Positions 1-8,715 of a DNA stretch of 64,000 nt are shown here, one piece after another; position 1 is the stretch's first letter; each line of letters starts with the position of its first letter. The position numbers were made by a program, and so were the translations under genes. Source of the DNA: Ignavibacteria bacterium (GTDB lineage Bacteria; Bacteroidota; Ignavibacteria; Kapaibacteriales; UBA4661); contig JACVZY010000051.1 of the NCBI GenBank assembly GCA_014654705.1, positions 274,565 through 338,564 of the forward strand, read 5' to 3'. The notes below the pieces were generated by a model. It worked only from the letters and a program-made list of their open reading frames with translations, was not told where the DNA came from and made no database searches.

Positions 1-873
1 TGCGATAACATCTCGCTCGGTGTATTTGGCTGATGTATCGGTGCGGAGTGCCAGAAGTCTGAGCGTGTAGGAGCCAATGGGTAGTTGTGCCGGAAGCGAG
101 ATTTTAATATACTGCTGCTCTCGCGCCGCTGCTACTGAGCGCCGCAACCGTTTACTCAGGAAAGGGCGCAAGCCTTTGTCATCAATCACTTCATAGACAA
201 AATCCAACGAGTCCAAACTTGGACCGAAAGCATTATAGGTCTCAAAAAAAGCAAAAAAGCCCTCTTGTGTGAGCGGCGAAACATCATCAGCCAGATACGG
301 AGTGAGATTGATACGCTGACCGTTGGGCACGACGGAACTAGCAAACATCACACTGCTCATGGCAAATTGCGCGGCACCGGTGTTCAGTGCTTTGAAGGAA
401 CGTTGCAAATTGAAAGTGCGTTTGCTCAGAACGTCTGCAATTTCTGTTGTGATGGTATATGTGCCCGGTGTAACGCTAAGAGTTGTTTGTGTGTAGTCGA
501 ATACACCCGTGGAGCCGAGAGTTACTTCCAAGCGCTCTTCCTTTATTGGGTGTTCTTTGCGAATAGTCTGCACTTCCCTGCCGGACTGGTCTTTGAGAGT
601 AATAGTCAAAATGTAATCGCCAATAAAAACGCTATCACGCTTCATAAAGTTGAGCGATTGGTAGGGGACAACAACAAATACGTCCACACGCTGCGTGGAA
701 TCTTGATCACCCTTGAAGAATAGCACATCCATAAAAAACGCCTGTTGGCTCTGGGGCGGTTGTTCGGGCTGCAATGGTGCGCTTGGGGTCGTCAGCACAC
801 GATTAACCTGCGATTGCAAAGGAGTACAGCAAACGATGAGAAAACATAAACAAAAAAAAGCAGGCTTCAGCAT
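1..873 (-). CDS. GWxTD domain-family secreted protein, 3' end outside window (partial)
   Basis: The minus strand is open from codon ATG at 871-873 to the window edge, giving 291 codons without a stop. The start chosen gives a signal peptide (MLKPAFFCLCFLIVCC, then TPLQSQ). An in-frame ATG at 960 would add 29 residues before it and is less likely. After the signal comes a beta-rich domain with FFKGDQDSTQRVDVFVVVPY and later GTYTITTEIADVLSKRTFNL. This is the N-terminal pattern of GWxTD-domain proteins found in Bacteroidota and Chlorobiota. The GWxTD motif itself would lie outside the window. Function is not established for the family. It sits downstream of recJ on the same strand. Family assignment is from pattern recognition only. 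Confidence 0.7.
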   Translation of the reverse strand, partial: MLKPAFFCLCFLIVCCTPLQSQVNRVLTTPSAPLQPEQPPQSQQAFFMDVLFFKGDQDSTQRVDVFVVVPYQSLNFMKRDSVFIGDYILTITLKDQSGREVQTIRKEHPIKEERLEVTLGSTGVFDYTQTTLSVTPGTYTITTEIADVLSKRTFNLQRSFKALNTGAAQFAMSSVMFASSVVPNGQRINLTPYLADDVSPLTQEGFFAFFETYNAFGPSLDSLDFVYEVIDDKGLRPFLSKRLRRSVAAAREQQYIKISLPAQLPIGSYTLRLLALRTDTSAKYTERDVIA

Positions 874-1044
874 TCTGAACAAACCTGCTTTATACCGTTG
901 TTGGCGTATTTCTGTCTCTTGCATCTGGAGCATCTGCACTTGTTCGGCGATTGTAGGCATAATACTTCTTCAAAATGATGACAGTAAAAAAGTTTCAAAA
1001 TGGTATTGATTTTTACCTGTACACAAGATTTATGGTGCCGGTAG

Positions 1045-2949
1045 TTATTGTACTGGCAGCGTTTCCACCGCTCCGCCCAGCGCATAGCTGTTTCCACCGC
1101 CATTGCTCACGATTCCATGTCCATTAGCAAGGTCATCAGTGGCTGCATTTGCCAGCACAGTAGCCATCTCGTCCATGACGAGTTTCGTACGAAGCGGCTG
1201 CTCTTTGGTAAGAGCAATATCTTTGATGTAGAGTTGTAAACTCACACGCTGATGATGTAGGATTTCTTCAATAGTATAGACTATTGAGAGCGGTTCTCCG
1301 GCATTGCAGAGGTCTAGTTTATCGCCAAGATTAAAGCCAATTGCCTCAAAGACGATATTTTCTTGACGTGCGCGGAACCGAAGGTGATTCTTCCCAACAA
1401 TGCTCGCTCTGCCGGAGACTTGAATGTTTTGGGTTAAAAAACATGGCTTGTTATTGCCATAGCCAAAAGGAGCAAATTGGCGCAGCAACGAAAGAAATTC
1501 GGGCGAAAGTTCGTTGAAATTCAGTTCTGAATCAATAACCACTTCCGGCACGAGCATTTCTTCCGAAAGCATCGAACGGGCAATGCGGTCAAATTCATCA
1601 CGAAGTGGCTTCACATTGATTTCTTCAAGTGACAAACCTGCGGCGTACTTGTGTCCGCCGAATTGTCGTAGATATTTTTGACATTTTTTCAGTGCTGCAT
1701 GAACGTCGAAATTTTTAATACTTCGTGCCGAGCCTTTTGCTATATTGTCAATGCTGGTCAGCATAATCGTTGGCAAATGGTACTTTTCTACAAGGCGCGA
1801 GGCAACAATGTTGATAACGCCCACGTGCCAATCAGGATGATGCAAGACCAGTGAACGCCGATTCTCCCGCGCAATCAGGTCTTCCGCCATGCGTTGGGCT
1901 TCGGTAAACGTTTTATCATCAATAACTCGACGACGGTAATTCTTGCTTTCGAGGTCTTGTGCAAGTCGGAACGCTTGCAAGGGGTCCTCGGTAAGCATAA
2001 GTTCAACGGCACGCTCCGCATCACCCATGCGCCCAGCGGCGTTAATAAGGGGCGCAAGATTATAGACAATGGTTGAACTGGCAATAGTTCCCTGCTTGAT
2101 GTTTGTACATTCCATCAAACCTTTCAAGCCCGGTAAAGGCTTGGCATTCATTTGTTGCAGCCCAAAGTGAACGAGTGTACGATTCTCACCGATAAGAGGC
2201 ACCATGTCCGCAGTGGAAGCAATAGCGACTAAATCTAAATACTCGTGTGCTACTTCCGGTTCTCCACGACGTTCACAGAGCGCTTGGACGAGTTTGAAGG
2301 TAACACCACACGCGCAGAGATGCTTGAAGGGATACGGACAAGTTCCTTTAATCGGATTCAGGAGAGCAAACGCATCGGGGAGGGAGTCGGAAGGCTCGTG
2401 ATGGTCGCAGACGATAACGTCAATATCCAAGTCGCGGGCATATCGAATTGCATCTATTGCCGTTACACCGGTGTCCACAGTAATCAGTAGCGATATACCG
2501 TCATTGTAGCATTCTTCTACGGTTTCTATTGAAAGCCCGTAGAATTCAGTGAAGCGCTTAGGAATATAATAATCTACTTGCGCCCCAATGCGGCGTAAGT
2601 AGCGGGTAAGCATTGCTGTGGTAACCGTACCATCCACGTCGTAATCACCGTAAATACGAATATGTTCCCCTTGCGCAATTGCCTTTTCGATACGACCAAG
2701 CGCTGTATCCATACCATCCATGAGAAATGGCGAATGGAGATTCTCAAGCGCAGGCTTGAAAAAGCTATCTATGTCGTTTGTAGTCGTCATTCCACGCGAA
2801 ATGAGTATTTTCGCAATGGGCGAGGGAAATGCGTTTGTGTCGGCGGTTGTTATATGGATGTTTGGGTTGTCACTTGCACGATTCAGTGTCCAGAGTGAGT
2901 TCAAAGAAATTTCTTTCAGTTTGTTGTTCAACTGCCACAAAATTAGCAA
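1045..2949 (-). CDS. recJ: Single-stranded-DNA-specific exonuclease RecJ
   Basis: A 5'-3' exonuclease on single-stranded DNA, used in recombination (RecF pathway), mismatch and base-excision repair. At 634 residues it is slightly longer than usual, with a low-complexity tail. The DHH-family core is clear: YGDYDVDG near residue 100, TVDTGVTA near 155, CDHHEP near 180, NAAGRMGDA near 310. The DHHA1-type nucleic-acid-binding part has QFGGHKYAAGLS near 430, and an OB-fold-like region has PFGYGNNKPCF. The reading frame has no early ATG: an in-frame TAG lies five codons above TTG at 2949, and the next Met (residue 54) is inside the conserved region. So it must start at TTG or another non-ATG codon. 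Confidence 0.95.
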   Translation of the reverse strand: MLILWQLNNKLKEISLNSLWTLNRASDNPNIHITTADTNAFPSPIAKILISRGMTTTNDIDSFFKPALENLHSPFLMDGMDTALGRIEKAIAQGEHIRIYGDYDVDGTVTTAMLTRYLRRIGAQVDYYIPKRFTEFYGLSIETVEECYNDGISLLITVDTGVTAIDAIRYARDLDIDVIVCDHHEPSDSLPDAFALLNPIKGTCPYPFKHLCACGVTFKLVQALCERRGEPEVAHEYLDLVAIASTADMVPLIGENRTLVHFGLQQMNAKPLPGLKGLMECTNIKQGTIASSTIVYNLAPLINAAGRMGDAERAVELMLTEDPLQAFRLAQDLESKNYRRRVIDDKTFTEAQRMAEDLIARENRRSLVLHHPDWHVGVINIVASRLVEKYHLPTIMLTSIDNIAKGSARSIKNFDVHAALKKCQKYLRQFGGHKYAAGLSLEEINVKPLRDEFDRIARSMLSEEMLVPEVVIDSELNFNELSPEFLSLLRQFAPFGYGNNKPCFLTQNIQVSGRASIVGKNHLRFRARQENIVFEAIGFNLGDKLDLCNAGEPLSIVYTIEEILHHQRVSLQLYIKDIALTKEQPLRTKLVMDEMATVLANAATDDLANGHGIVSNGGGNSYALGGAVETLPVQ

Positions 2950-3033
2950 ATTTTCATTGTTCTACAAAGAACATTTCACAAACAGAATCTATGACTTAGG
3001 CTGTAAAAGCCTGATTTTTCAAATGATAGAACT

Positions 3034-4182
3034 ATGGCGAGCAAAAAACACAATCCAAAGCAAGATACACTGTCAAAATCCCGACGCACGGCAAAATCGT
3101 GGACAAAAGCAAGCTCGGAAAAACAGTTTTACGAGAAAAAAACACACTGGAATAACGACGACGAAGCCGTTCCCGACCGCGCTGTATCTATGAGTCCACG
3201 ACTGAAGAATATTCAACATAAAATCACTATTCCCACGCAGAACACTTTTGAAGGATGGGTCATTGATTCAACGGGGCGGTCATTTATTGTTGAAAGATTG
3301 TCAGGTGAGGGTGAGCACGGTTCACACCTCTACGATTGTGTTGTTTCGCGCAGCATTGTTTCCGAGAACCCCGCATCCACGCTCGTAGCGGTGGGAGATC
3401 GTGTTATTTGCCGCATTGAGCCTGTCTCCGGTGAAGTGCCAATGCTGCCGGGTGTGATTGTCGTAGTGAAGGAGCGCAAAACGAAACTTGCTCGTGAGTC
3501 TGCGGGACGCGACGGTATGGAGCAGGTCATTGTCAGCAATGTTGACCAGGTAGTAATCTTGATGTCGGCTGCCGACCCTTTCTATAACCGTCGCCTTATC
3601 GACCGCTACTTGGTTGCCATCGAACTTGGTGATGTTGAGCCGATTATCTGTATCAATAAAATGGACTTAATGGACGAGACATTTGTTCGTGAAGATGTGG
3701 CTATGTATGCAGAACACTTGGGAATTACAACGCTGTTTGTGAGCGCGGAGAAAAGAAAAGGCTTGGAAGCGCTTCATGCAGTGCTTCAGGGCAAGACCAC
3801 GGTTTTTTCAGGTCCTTCAGGTGTGGGAAAGTCAACGTTGGTTAATTTATTGCTTGGCGAGGAGGCACAAATAACGACCGAGGTGAGTGCGAAGACGCAA
3901 AAGGGCTTGCACACTACAACATTTAGCAAGGTGTTTCGGTTGCCGCACGGAGGCTATGTCCTTGACACGCCGGGTATCCGAGAATTTGGAATATGGGGCT
4001 TAGACAAAGAAGATTTGGCATACTACTTCCACGACTTCGATGAAGACCGACTGCAATGCAAATTCGCACCCTGTACGCATACGCACGAGCCGGGGTGTGC
4101 CGTCAAGGCTGCTTTAGAAGAAGGTGCGATAGACCCGGAGCGCTATGCAAGCTATCTGAACATCCTTGAGACGCTCCCTTGA
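3034..4182 (+). CDS. rsgA: Ribosome small-subunit biogenesis GTPase RsgA
   Basis: A circularly permuted GTPase that acts in late maturation of the 30S subunit. Motif order is the permuted one: NKMD (G4) near residue 207, then the P-loop GPSGVGKST near 258, then DTPGIREFG (G3) near 310. The C-terminal zinc module is CKFAPCTHTHEPGC near 341. An OB-like N-terminal domain precedes the GTPase domain. The first 50 residues are basic and probably unstructured. It starts at an ATG, divergent from recJ with only 84 bp between the starts, so the two promoters must be close together or overlap. 382 residues is normal to slightly long for the family. Confidence 0.95.
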   Translation: MASKKHNPKQDTLSKSRRTAKSWTKASSEKQFYEKKTHWNNDDEAVPDRAVSMSPRLKNIQHKITIPTQNTFEGWVIDSTGRSFIVERLSGEGEHGSHLYDCVVSRSIVSENPASTLVAVGDRVICRIEPVSGEVPMLPGVIVVVKERKTKLARESAGRDGMEQVIVSNVDQVVILMSAADPFYNRRLIDRYLVAIELGDVEPIICINKMDLMDETFVREDVAMYAEHLGITTLFVSAEKRKGLEALHAVLQGKTTVFSGPSGVGKSTLVNLLLGEEAQITTEVSAKTQKGLHTTTFSKVFRLPHGGYVLDTPGIREFGIWGLDKEDLAYYFHDFDEDRLQCKFAPCTHTHEPGCAVKAALEEGAIDPERYASYLNILETLP

Positions 4183-4209
4183 AACATTTGGTAAAGGCGG
4201 TAGGGGCAA

Positions 4210-4540
4210 TAAAAAAACAATGGGCAGAATCTACAGTTTCCCATAAATCCAGCCCATTGGGGTCTCCTATGCGATCTCGTTTCGTCTCCCCTGCGAGATA
4301 GTTCCTTGGTGTTGGATGAACGTGGTGGAGTCTTCGTGCTATTTTCTGAGATACTTATCGCATTGCGTTAAGTTCTTTTCAATAGAGTTATTTCGTTTTG
4401 TAGTTTTCTTTTGTATGTTTTGAGAGAGTAGCGGGGTATCTGGCTACAAACTTTTTTATACACCAAGGAAGATAGTTGAGATAGTAGCTAGCAGAACATA
4501 GGGGTTTAGACAGTACATATACTCAGTAGCCTTCTGAAGT
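4210..4540 (-). ncRNA. Candidate structured non-coding RNA (unknown class)
   Basis: This gene-free 443-bp gap lies between the convergent ends of rsgA and a histidine kinase. On the minus strand it has a promoter-like TATATTTG (4541-4548) with TTG 21 nt upstream. At the other end is a hairpin (4219-4230 with 4247-4258, 10 of 12 pairs) followed by a run of U. Between them, TTCCTTGGTGT (4302-4312) is a perfect 11-bp complement of ACACCAAGGAA (4460-4470). GTAGCC (4526-4531) is complementary to GGCTAC (4442-4447). The two pairings interlace, so they form either a pseudoknot or alternative folds. I found no tmRNA, RNase P, 4.5S or 6S signature. No ORF of note. Existence as an RNA gene is inference. 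Confidence 0.4.
4219..4258 (-). terminator. Hairpin with U-tract, minus strand
   Basis: AATGGGCAGAAT (4219-4230) pairs imperfectly with the segment 4247-4258. On the minus strand the hairpin is followed directly by TTGTTTTTTTATT. This fits an intrinsic terminator for minus-strand transcription from the kinase or from the candidate RNA. Confidence 0.45.
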
Positions 4541-4572
4541 CAAATATACAAATTCTTTTTGATAATATTCAA
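4541..4572 (-). promoter_or_regulatory. Promoter-like site for the candidate RNA at 4210-4540
   Basis: On the minus strand TTG (4572-4570) is followed after 21 nt by TATATTTG (4548-4541). This matches the Bacteroidota-type housekeeping promoter pattern of a TTG-type -33 box and TAnnTTTG at -7. It lies about 80 bp past the stop of the minus-strand kinase gene, so it would drive a separate transcript. Prediction from sequence only. Confidence 0.35.
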
Positions 4573-4625
4573 GCAAATACTAAAAAAAATCTCAATTATT
4601 TGATAATTATCTCTGTGATGCTAGA

Positions 4626-5741
4626 TTACGTCGAGAAAAAAGGAGCTTCTAACGGCAGCGTAAGTTGCACGGTCGTGCCAGCGCCTTGCTCGCTTTGAAT
4701 AAGAAATTTACCACTATAGAGATCCAGAATTTTCCGTACAAGTGCCAGCCCCAGCCCAACACCCTGTTGTTCATATTGCTGGCGGTCAAATTGCGTAAAT
4801 GCTTCAATGCTCCTAATGTGCTGCTTAGAAATGCCGCGTCCTTTGTCTTGAACAATAATACTATAGTGTTCCGCTGTTTTCGACAAAACAATGCGAATAG
4901 GTGAGTCCTGTGGAGAAAATTTGAATGCATTATTAAGCACTTCTCGGACAATCATTTCCAGATAATAGGGCTTAATGGGGAGAATCGCATCGCCGATATT
5001 ATCCTCAATAGCAATATCGTGATTTCGCCCGTTGCGGGTTGCTTCTTCAAGTGTAAATTCTCGGATGGTATCGCCCGAATACATTGTGAGTTGCGAATAC
5101 AACTGCTTACGCCGCGCTGCGTCTGCTTCAATAAGCGTAAGCTGCGCATAGTGATTGAACTGTTCAATGAGGCGGTAAAGGCGGCGAACGGAGGTGTCAA
5201 TTAACTCGCTGCACAAAAGAATTTCTTCTGTGTTGAGCGGGTCGAGATTGCGCTTGATTAGGTCGGCACAGCCCATGATAGCTGTCATGGGTGTTCGTAA
5301 CTCATGGGGCATCGCGTAGGCAAGATTTTCTGTCAACTGCTTGATTTTATCATGGACAGCCGATTGCATCATGGCGTGTTTGCTCAGGCGCGTCTTTATT
5401 GTCGTAACCAGCGAAGTCGGCGTAAAAGGCTTGGTGATGTAGTCATCTGCACCCAAATTCATTGCAAAACGAATATCGTCGAAATCTGTCTTGGCAGACA
5501 TAAAAAGAAACGGGATAAGTGCGGTGGCAGGGTCTTTGCGAAGCTCGTTCAGAAGAGTATAACCATCCATGCCGTCCATCATAATATCGGAGAGAATGAC
5601 GTGTGGAAGATGAGTCTGTGCGAGCGGGATTGCTTCGAGACCATTCAGCGCTTGCAATACATTGTAGCCGTTTACCCGAAGGCTTTCGGCGATACTTTCC
5701 ATAACAATGGCATTATCTTCTACTATGAGAATTGTTTCCAT
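4626..5741 (-). CDS. Soluble receiver-histidine kinase hybrid
   Basis: A cytoplasmic two-component protein with the receiver domain first and the kinase after it. The receiver occupies residues 1-115, with the acidic pocket VEDN and the phospho-acceptor Asp in LSDIMMDG near residue 50. HisKA follows, with PHELRTP near 146. The HATPase domain shows the N box REVLNNAFKFS, G1 DKGRGIS and G2 QGVGLGLAL. There is no membrane segment or sensory domain. The start at 5741 is preceded by AAGGA at good spacing and puts the receiver at the very N-terminus. An upstream ATG at 5840 would add 33 unlikely residues. Partner and signal are unknown. The arrangement resembles free-standing relays common in Bacteroidota. 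Confidence 0.85.
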   Translation of the reverse strand: METILIVEDNAIVMESIAESLRVNGYNVLQALNGLEAIPLAQTHLPHVILSDIMMDGMDGYTLLNELRKDPATALIPFLFMSAKTDFDDIRFAMNLGADDYITKPFTPTSLVTTIKTRLSKHAMMQSAVHDKIKQLTENLAYAMPHELRTPMTAIMGCADLIKRNLDPLNTEEILLCSELIDTSVRRLYRLIEQFNHYAQLTLIEADAARRKQLYSQLTMYSGDTIREFTLEEATRNGRNHDIAIEDNIGDAILPIKPYYLEMIVREVLNNAFKFSPQDSPIRIVLSKTAEHYSIIVQDKGRGISKQHIRSIEAFTQFDRQQYEQQGVGLGLALVRKILDLYSGKFLIQSEQGAGTTVQLTLPLEAPFFST

Positions 5742-6113
5742 AGAATCCTTAGAGTCTTTATTTGTGCGCAAAGCACCAAGCGGCGAAAAGGGCGAAAATC
5801 CCGATTGTGGTAAAGGGCTTGAAAATCCGAAAGGAAGCATATCTGAAAAATAATAATATGTAGTAACTCTATGCTATGAAATCATTAAGCATATACAAAA
5901 CGCAATTTTCGTGATTGTCAAGCCTACAAATACCAAAGTGATAGCGTAATAACCAGCGTAAATAACATCAAAAGTACCGAGAGTAATCGCCAGAATGTGT
6001 AAAATAGCCATTCTTCGGTATTCTACCTAGTGTTTTTCTATTACTTTTTCGTTATTTGAAATACAAAAAACTTCTTTGTAGAAAAAAGTCATGTTGTTCA
6101 AGGGTTGGCGATA
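5742..6113. other. Intergenic region without a recognisable gene
   Basis: This 372-bp stretch holds the upstream region of the receiver-histidine kinase (minus). At its right end is a terminator-like hairpin of the STAS/SEC14-like gene. It is AT-rich and I see no convincing small ORF or RNA in it. Confidence 0.5.
6063..6089 (-). terminator. Terminator-like hairpin after the STAS/SEC14-like gene
   Basis: On the minus strand ACTTTTTT (6089-6082), a four-base loop and AAAGAAGT (6077-6070) form an 8-bp stem with one G-U pair. A TTTTTTG run follows. It lies about 25 bp past the stop at 6114. Confidence 0.45.
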
Positions 6114-6533
6114 TCAGTTACGCTGCTCTTTTAGCCAGTATTGCGCCTCGGCAACCGACGAAACACGCTGAATGTTCATACCTTGCACTTGGCGCATCAG
6201 TACGTCCAGAGAGAGTTTGCCGATGAGTGTCTGTGGCGGAACAATGGCTAGATTGCGAACGCCGGCAGCTTGTAAGCGTGGGAACCACTCGTTAAGCGAC
6301 CACTGCTCGTCTTCACTGGTTAGAAGAAGTAGATTGCTCATGTCGCCGATAATACTTGTGCTACCGTGCTCTTTTGCCATATCAAGCGTGCTGTTGAGTA
6401 TATGACGGAGTTCACTGCCAAGAGTTGCAGCGTTCACCAAATAAGGACTTGAAACGTCTTTATACGCCATTTGGACTGCTTGTGCAGTTGTATTCCACTC
6501 TATTGTCGCGAAGTCAGAATCAAAGTGTTTCAT
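6114..6533 (-). CDS. STAS/SEC14-like hypothetical protein
   Basis: A 139-residue soluble protein with no signal peptide or membrane segment. The pattern of a short N-terminal beta strand (FATIEWN), a middle segment (SIIGDMSNLLLLTSEDEQW), the NEWFPRLQAAGVRNLAIV block and a terminal helix resembles the small SpoIIAA/STAS-like proteins frequent in Bacteroidota. Their role is unknown; regulatory binding is often assumed. It lies between a receiver-kinase and a chemotaxis receptor, all on the minus strand, so a part in signalling is possible but not shown. It has its own terminators on both sides. Confidence 0.6.
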   Translation of the reverse strand: MKHFDSDFATIEWNTTAQAVQMAYKDVSSPYLVNAATLGSELRHILNSTLDMAKEHGSTSIIGDMSNLLLLTSEDEQWSLNEWFPRLQAAGVRNLAIVPPQTLIGKLSLDVLMRQVQGMNIQRVSSVAEAQYWLKEQRN

Positions 6534-6725
6534 GATGGTGAGAATGAAGAATAAAAGAGGCAGAATTATGAAGGTAGCGTGAAATGAGATGAATTGCTGG
6601 TGTTAGCATTTTCAATCATAACGTTTCACTATGCCAAATTATATGCCAAAAAGATTTTTAGTGCATTTAGCCCCAAAAAGCCTGTTGTTACGACAAAAAA
6701 TATTGATTATTCTCATACCTCTCAT

Positions 6726-6755
6726 AAAAAACCTCTCATTTGTGAGAGGTTTTTT
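6726..6755 (-). terminator. Perfect bidirectional intrinsic terminator
   Basis: AAAAAACCTCTCA (6726-6738), loop TTTG and TGAGAGGTTTTTT (6743-6755) make a perfect 13-bp stem with A/T flanks, so it can work in either direction. It lies 38 bp past the stop of the chemotaxis receptor gene, which it most likely terminates. Confidence 0.85.
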
Positions 6756-6792
6756 GGAAGAAAATTCTGTATGCGACACAAGGTTAGAAAAA

Positions 6793-8550
6793 TTACCGAG
6801 GAAGTGGTCGTGCAGGAAGAGCTGCAAATCGTTTTTCTTGTCCTTGCGCAGAAGACAAAATAAATTGTCGTGTCAGTTGGTCTAAGTCTTCTGTCTGTTG
6901 GAGAAGAGCCTCAATGCTTTGTGCAATCGTTTGTATGCCGCGAGTAGATTCTTTGACCACCGAGGATATTGCAGACATACTCCGCGCCATTTCTGCACTG
7001 GTGGCGGATTCTTCCTCGCTTGCGGCAGCTACTTGTGACATCACGTCTGAGACCTTATTTGTTCGATTCAGAATTTGCGTGAGCGCGTCAGACGTTTCCC
7101 CGACAAGTTTTTGCCCCTCTGCCACGAGACCTCGCCCTTCGGTCATGGTACTGACGACTTCCGTTGTGTCGCGCTGAATTGTACCTATCATACTCGAAAT
7201 TTCTTTGGTGGCTTTTTGTGTGCGCTCGGCGAGTTTGCGCACTTCATCGGCAACAACAGCAAATCCGCGACCTGAATCACCAGCCCGTGCTGCTTCAATG
7301 GCTGCGTTCAGCGCCAAAAGGTTTGTCTGGTCAGCAATTTCGTCTATCACGAGCACGATTTCACCGATTTTTTCGCTTGAAACGCCGAGAAGCGTGATTT
7401 TTTCTGCCGACTGTAAGACTACGTTGCTCAATTTTTCGACATTTTGAATCATGTTGTGCATGATTCGTTCGCTGCGTGCTGCATCATCATTCGCCTGTGA
7501 AGCCTCGTGTGCCGCAAGAGTGATGCGTGAGGTGCTTTCGCCGATAGTGATGGACATCTCTTCGACCGAACCGGCAACTTGCATTACTTCGGTGCTTTGT
7601 GTTTTTAGTCCGGTACTGATTTGTTCGGTTGCCGAACTGATTTGCTCTACCGAATCAAGGGTCTCGCGTATTGATTCTACAACGCGCTCAAGCATTTGCC
7701 GCACATTCTCTACGCTGTTATTAAATCCCTCAAAGACAAGTTTGATTTCATCATCACGCTCCGGTGTCAGGCGCATTGTCAGGTCTCCCTGTGCGAGGCT
7801 ATTGGTGGCGCGAAGGATATGTTCTACATTACTCGCTAAATACTCGCGCTGCCGCTCCAGTCGGCGAACATTCTCGGCTGCGATACGCTCATTTTCCGCC
7901 TTGAGCGCCGCAAGCTGTTCGTAATCAGCCTTTGCGCGAGCAACAGAGTCATCGCGTAAGGTGTGAATTTCTAACAGTGTACGGTTTTTCTCTGTCTCGT
8001 ACAGACGGATAATGAAATAACCCACGCTCACAATACCAATTACCGACACCAAGCCCTTTGTGAGCTGTTGTGCCAATGTCATACTGAGCAGCGTATTTGG
8101 ATAGTGCACAATTTCCAGTCGCGCACCCAGAAAAATGAGAATGTTCCAAACAATGAGGGTAATAACCCAGTTCCGTCCTGATACTAAGCCATTAAAAAGC
8201 ATCGCTACCATAGGAATTGTCCCAAACCAGTACTTGGAATAACTGACAGGACCGCCTTCAAAAATGACAATCGTGGAAAATGTCATGAGCAGCATCACAC
8301 ACATAAAGTTACCTGCCACGTTGAGCGACCCAGTCGAGCGCAGCACAAACGGCACCGACATCGAAAGCACCACAGCAATCCCCAGTGCGGCACCGGTAAT
8401 CATCAACTTCATGCTGAAGTACTGAAACATATAGTACAGCGCAAAGGCATCGAAAATAAGTGAAATACCGATGATAAGACGGGCACGACGGAATTCATCA
8501 TGGTCGCCCCTCAGCGCATCGGGAATGAAACGGAGTATGAAATTATTCAT
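6793..8550 (-). CDS. Methyl-accepting chemotaxis-type transducer with polytopic N-terminus
   Basis: The N-terminal 195 residues contain about six hydrophobic membrane segments and no sizeable periplasmic domain. Sensing is therefore probably within or at the membrane. A coiled-coil/HAMP-like linker follows (residues about 200-290), then a full MCP signalling domain. Its conserved hairpin tip ([20 protein letters not shown]) is near residue 405, with [16 protein letters not shown] after it. It would transmit to CheA/CheW, which are not in this window. The ATG at 8550 is used; the frame could extend three codons to a TTG. 585 residues. No other che gene is near. Confidence 0.92.
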   Translation of the reverse strand: MNNFILRFIPDALRGDHDEFRRARLIIGISLIFDAFALYYMFQYFSMKLMITGAALGIAVVLSMSVPFVLRSTGSLNVAGNFMCVMLLMTFSTIVIFEGGPVSYSKYWFGTIPMVAMLFNGLVSGRNWVITLIVWNILIFLGARLEIVHYPNTLLSMTLAQQLTKGLVSVIGIVSVGYFIIRLYETEKNRTLLEIHTLRDDSVARAKADYEQLAALKAENERIAAENVRRLERQREYLASNVEHILRATNSLAQGDLTMRLTPERDDEIKLVFEGFNNSVENVRQMLERVVESIRETLDSVEQISSATEQISTGLKTQSTEVMQVAGSVEEMSITIGESTSRITLAAHEASQANDDAARSERIMHNMIQNVEKLSNVVLQSAEKITLLGVSSEKIGEIVLVIDEIADQTNLLALNAAIEAARAGDSGRGFAVVADEVRKLAERTQKATKEISSMIGTIQRDTTEVVSTMTEGRGLVAEGQKLVGETSDALTQILNRTNKVSDVMSQVAAASEEESATSAEMARSMSAISSVVKESTRGIQTIAQSIEALLQQTEDLDQLTRQFILSSAQGQEKRFAALPARPLPR

Positions 8551-8715
8551 GACACGCAAGAAACAAGTGAAACAAAGATTTCTTATTCAGTTTTGATATG
8601 AAATTGAACGGACACATATACACAGACAACCTCTGATCCCTGACAAACCTGATACAATGGTCTTTAGACCATAACTCTGTGTACAACGTTCAACGTACAT
8701 TGGCTATTTTCATTG

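Noticed and set aside
265..723. Open frame of 152 codons on the plus strand
   Set aside because: It lies opposite the open minus-strand frame of the GWxTD-family protein, which has a signal peptide and family-like strands; the plus-strand product is Cys-rich and unlike any protein family.
4210..4540. tmRNA, RNase P RNA, 4.5S or 6S RNA
   Set aside because: Looked for the conserved ends, the GAGGAAAGTCC-type and GGAAGGAAGCAG-type blocks and a CCA end on both strands; none is present, so only an unknown candidate RNA is reported.
8657..8672. Palindrome ATGGTC-TTTA-GACCAT after the M16 peptidase gene
   Set aside because: Short stem without a T-run on the relevant strand; could be chance, so not called a terminator.
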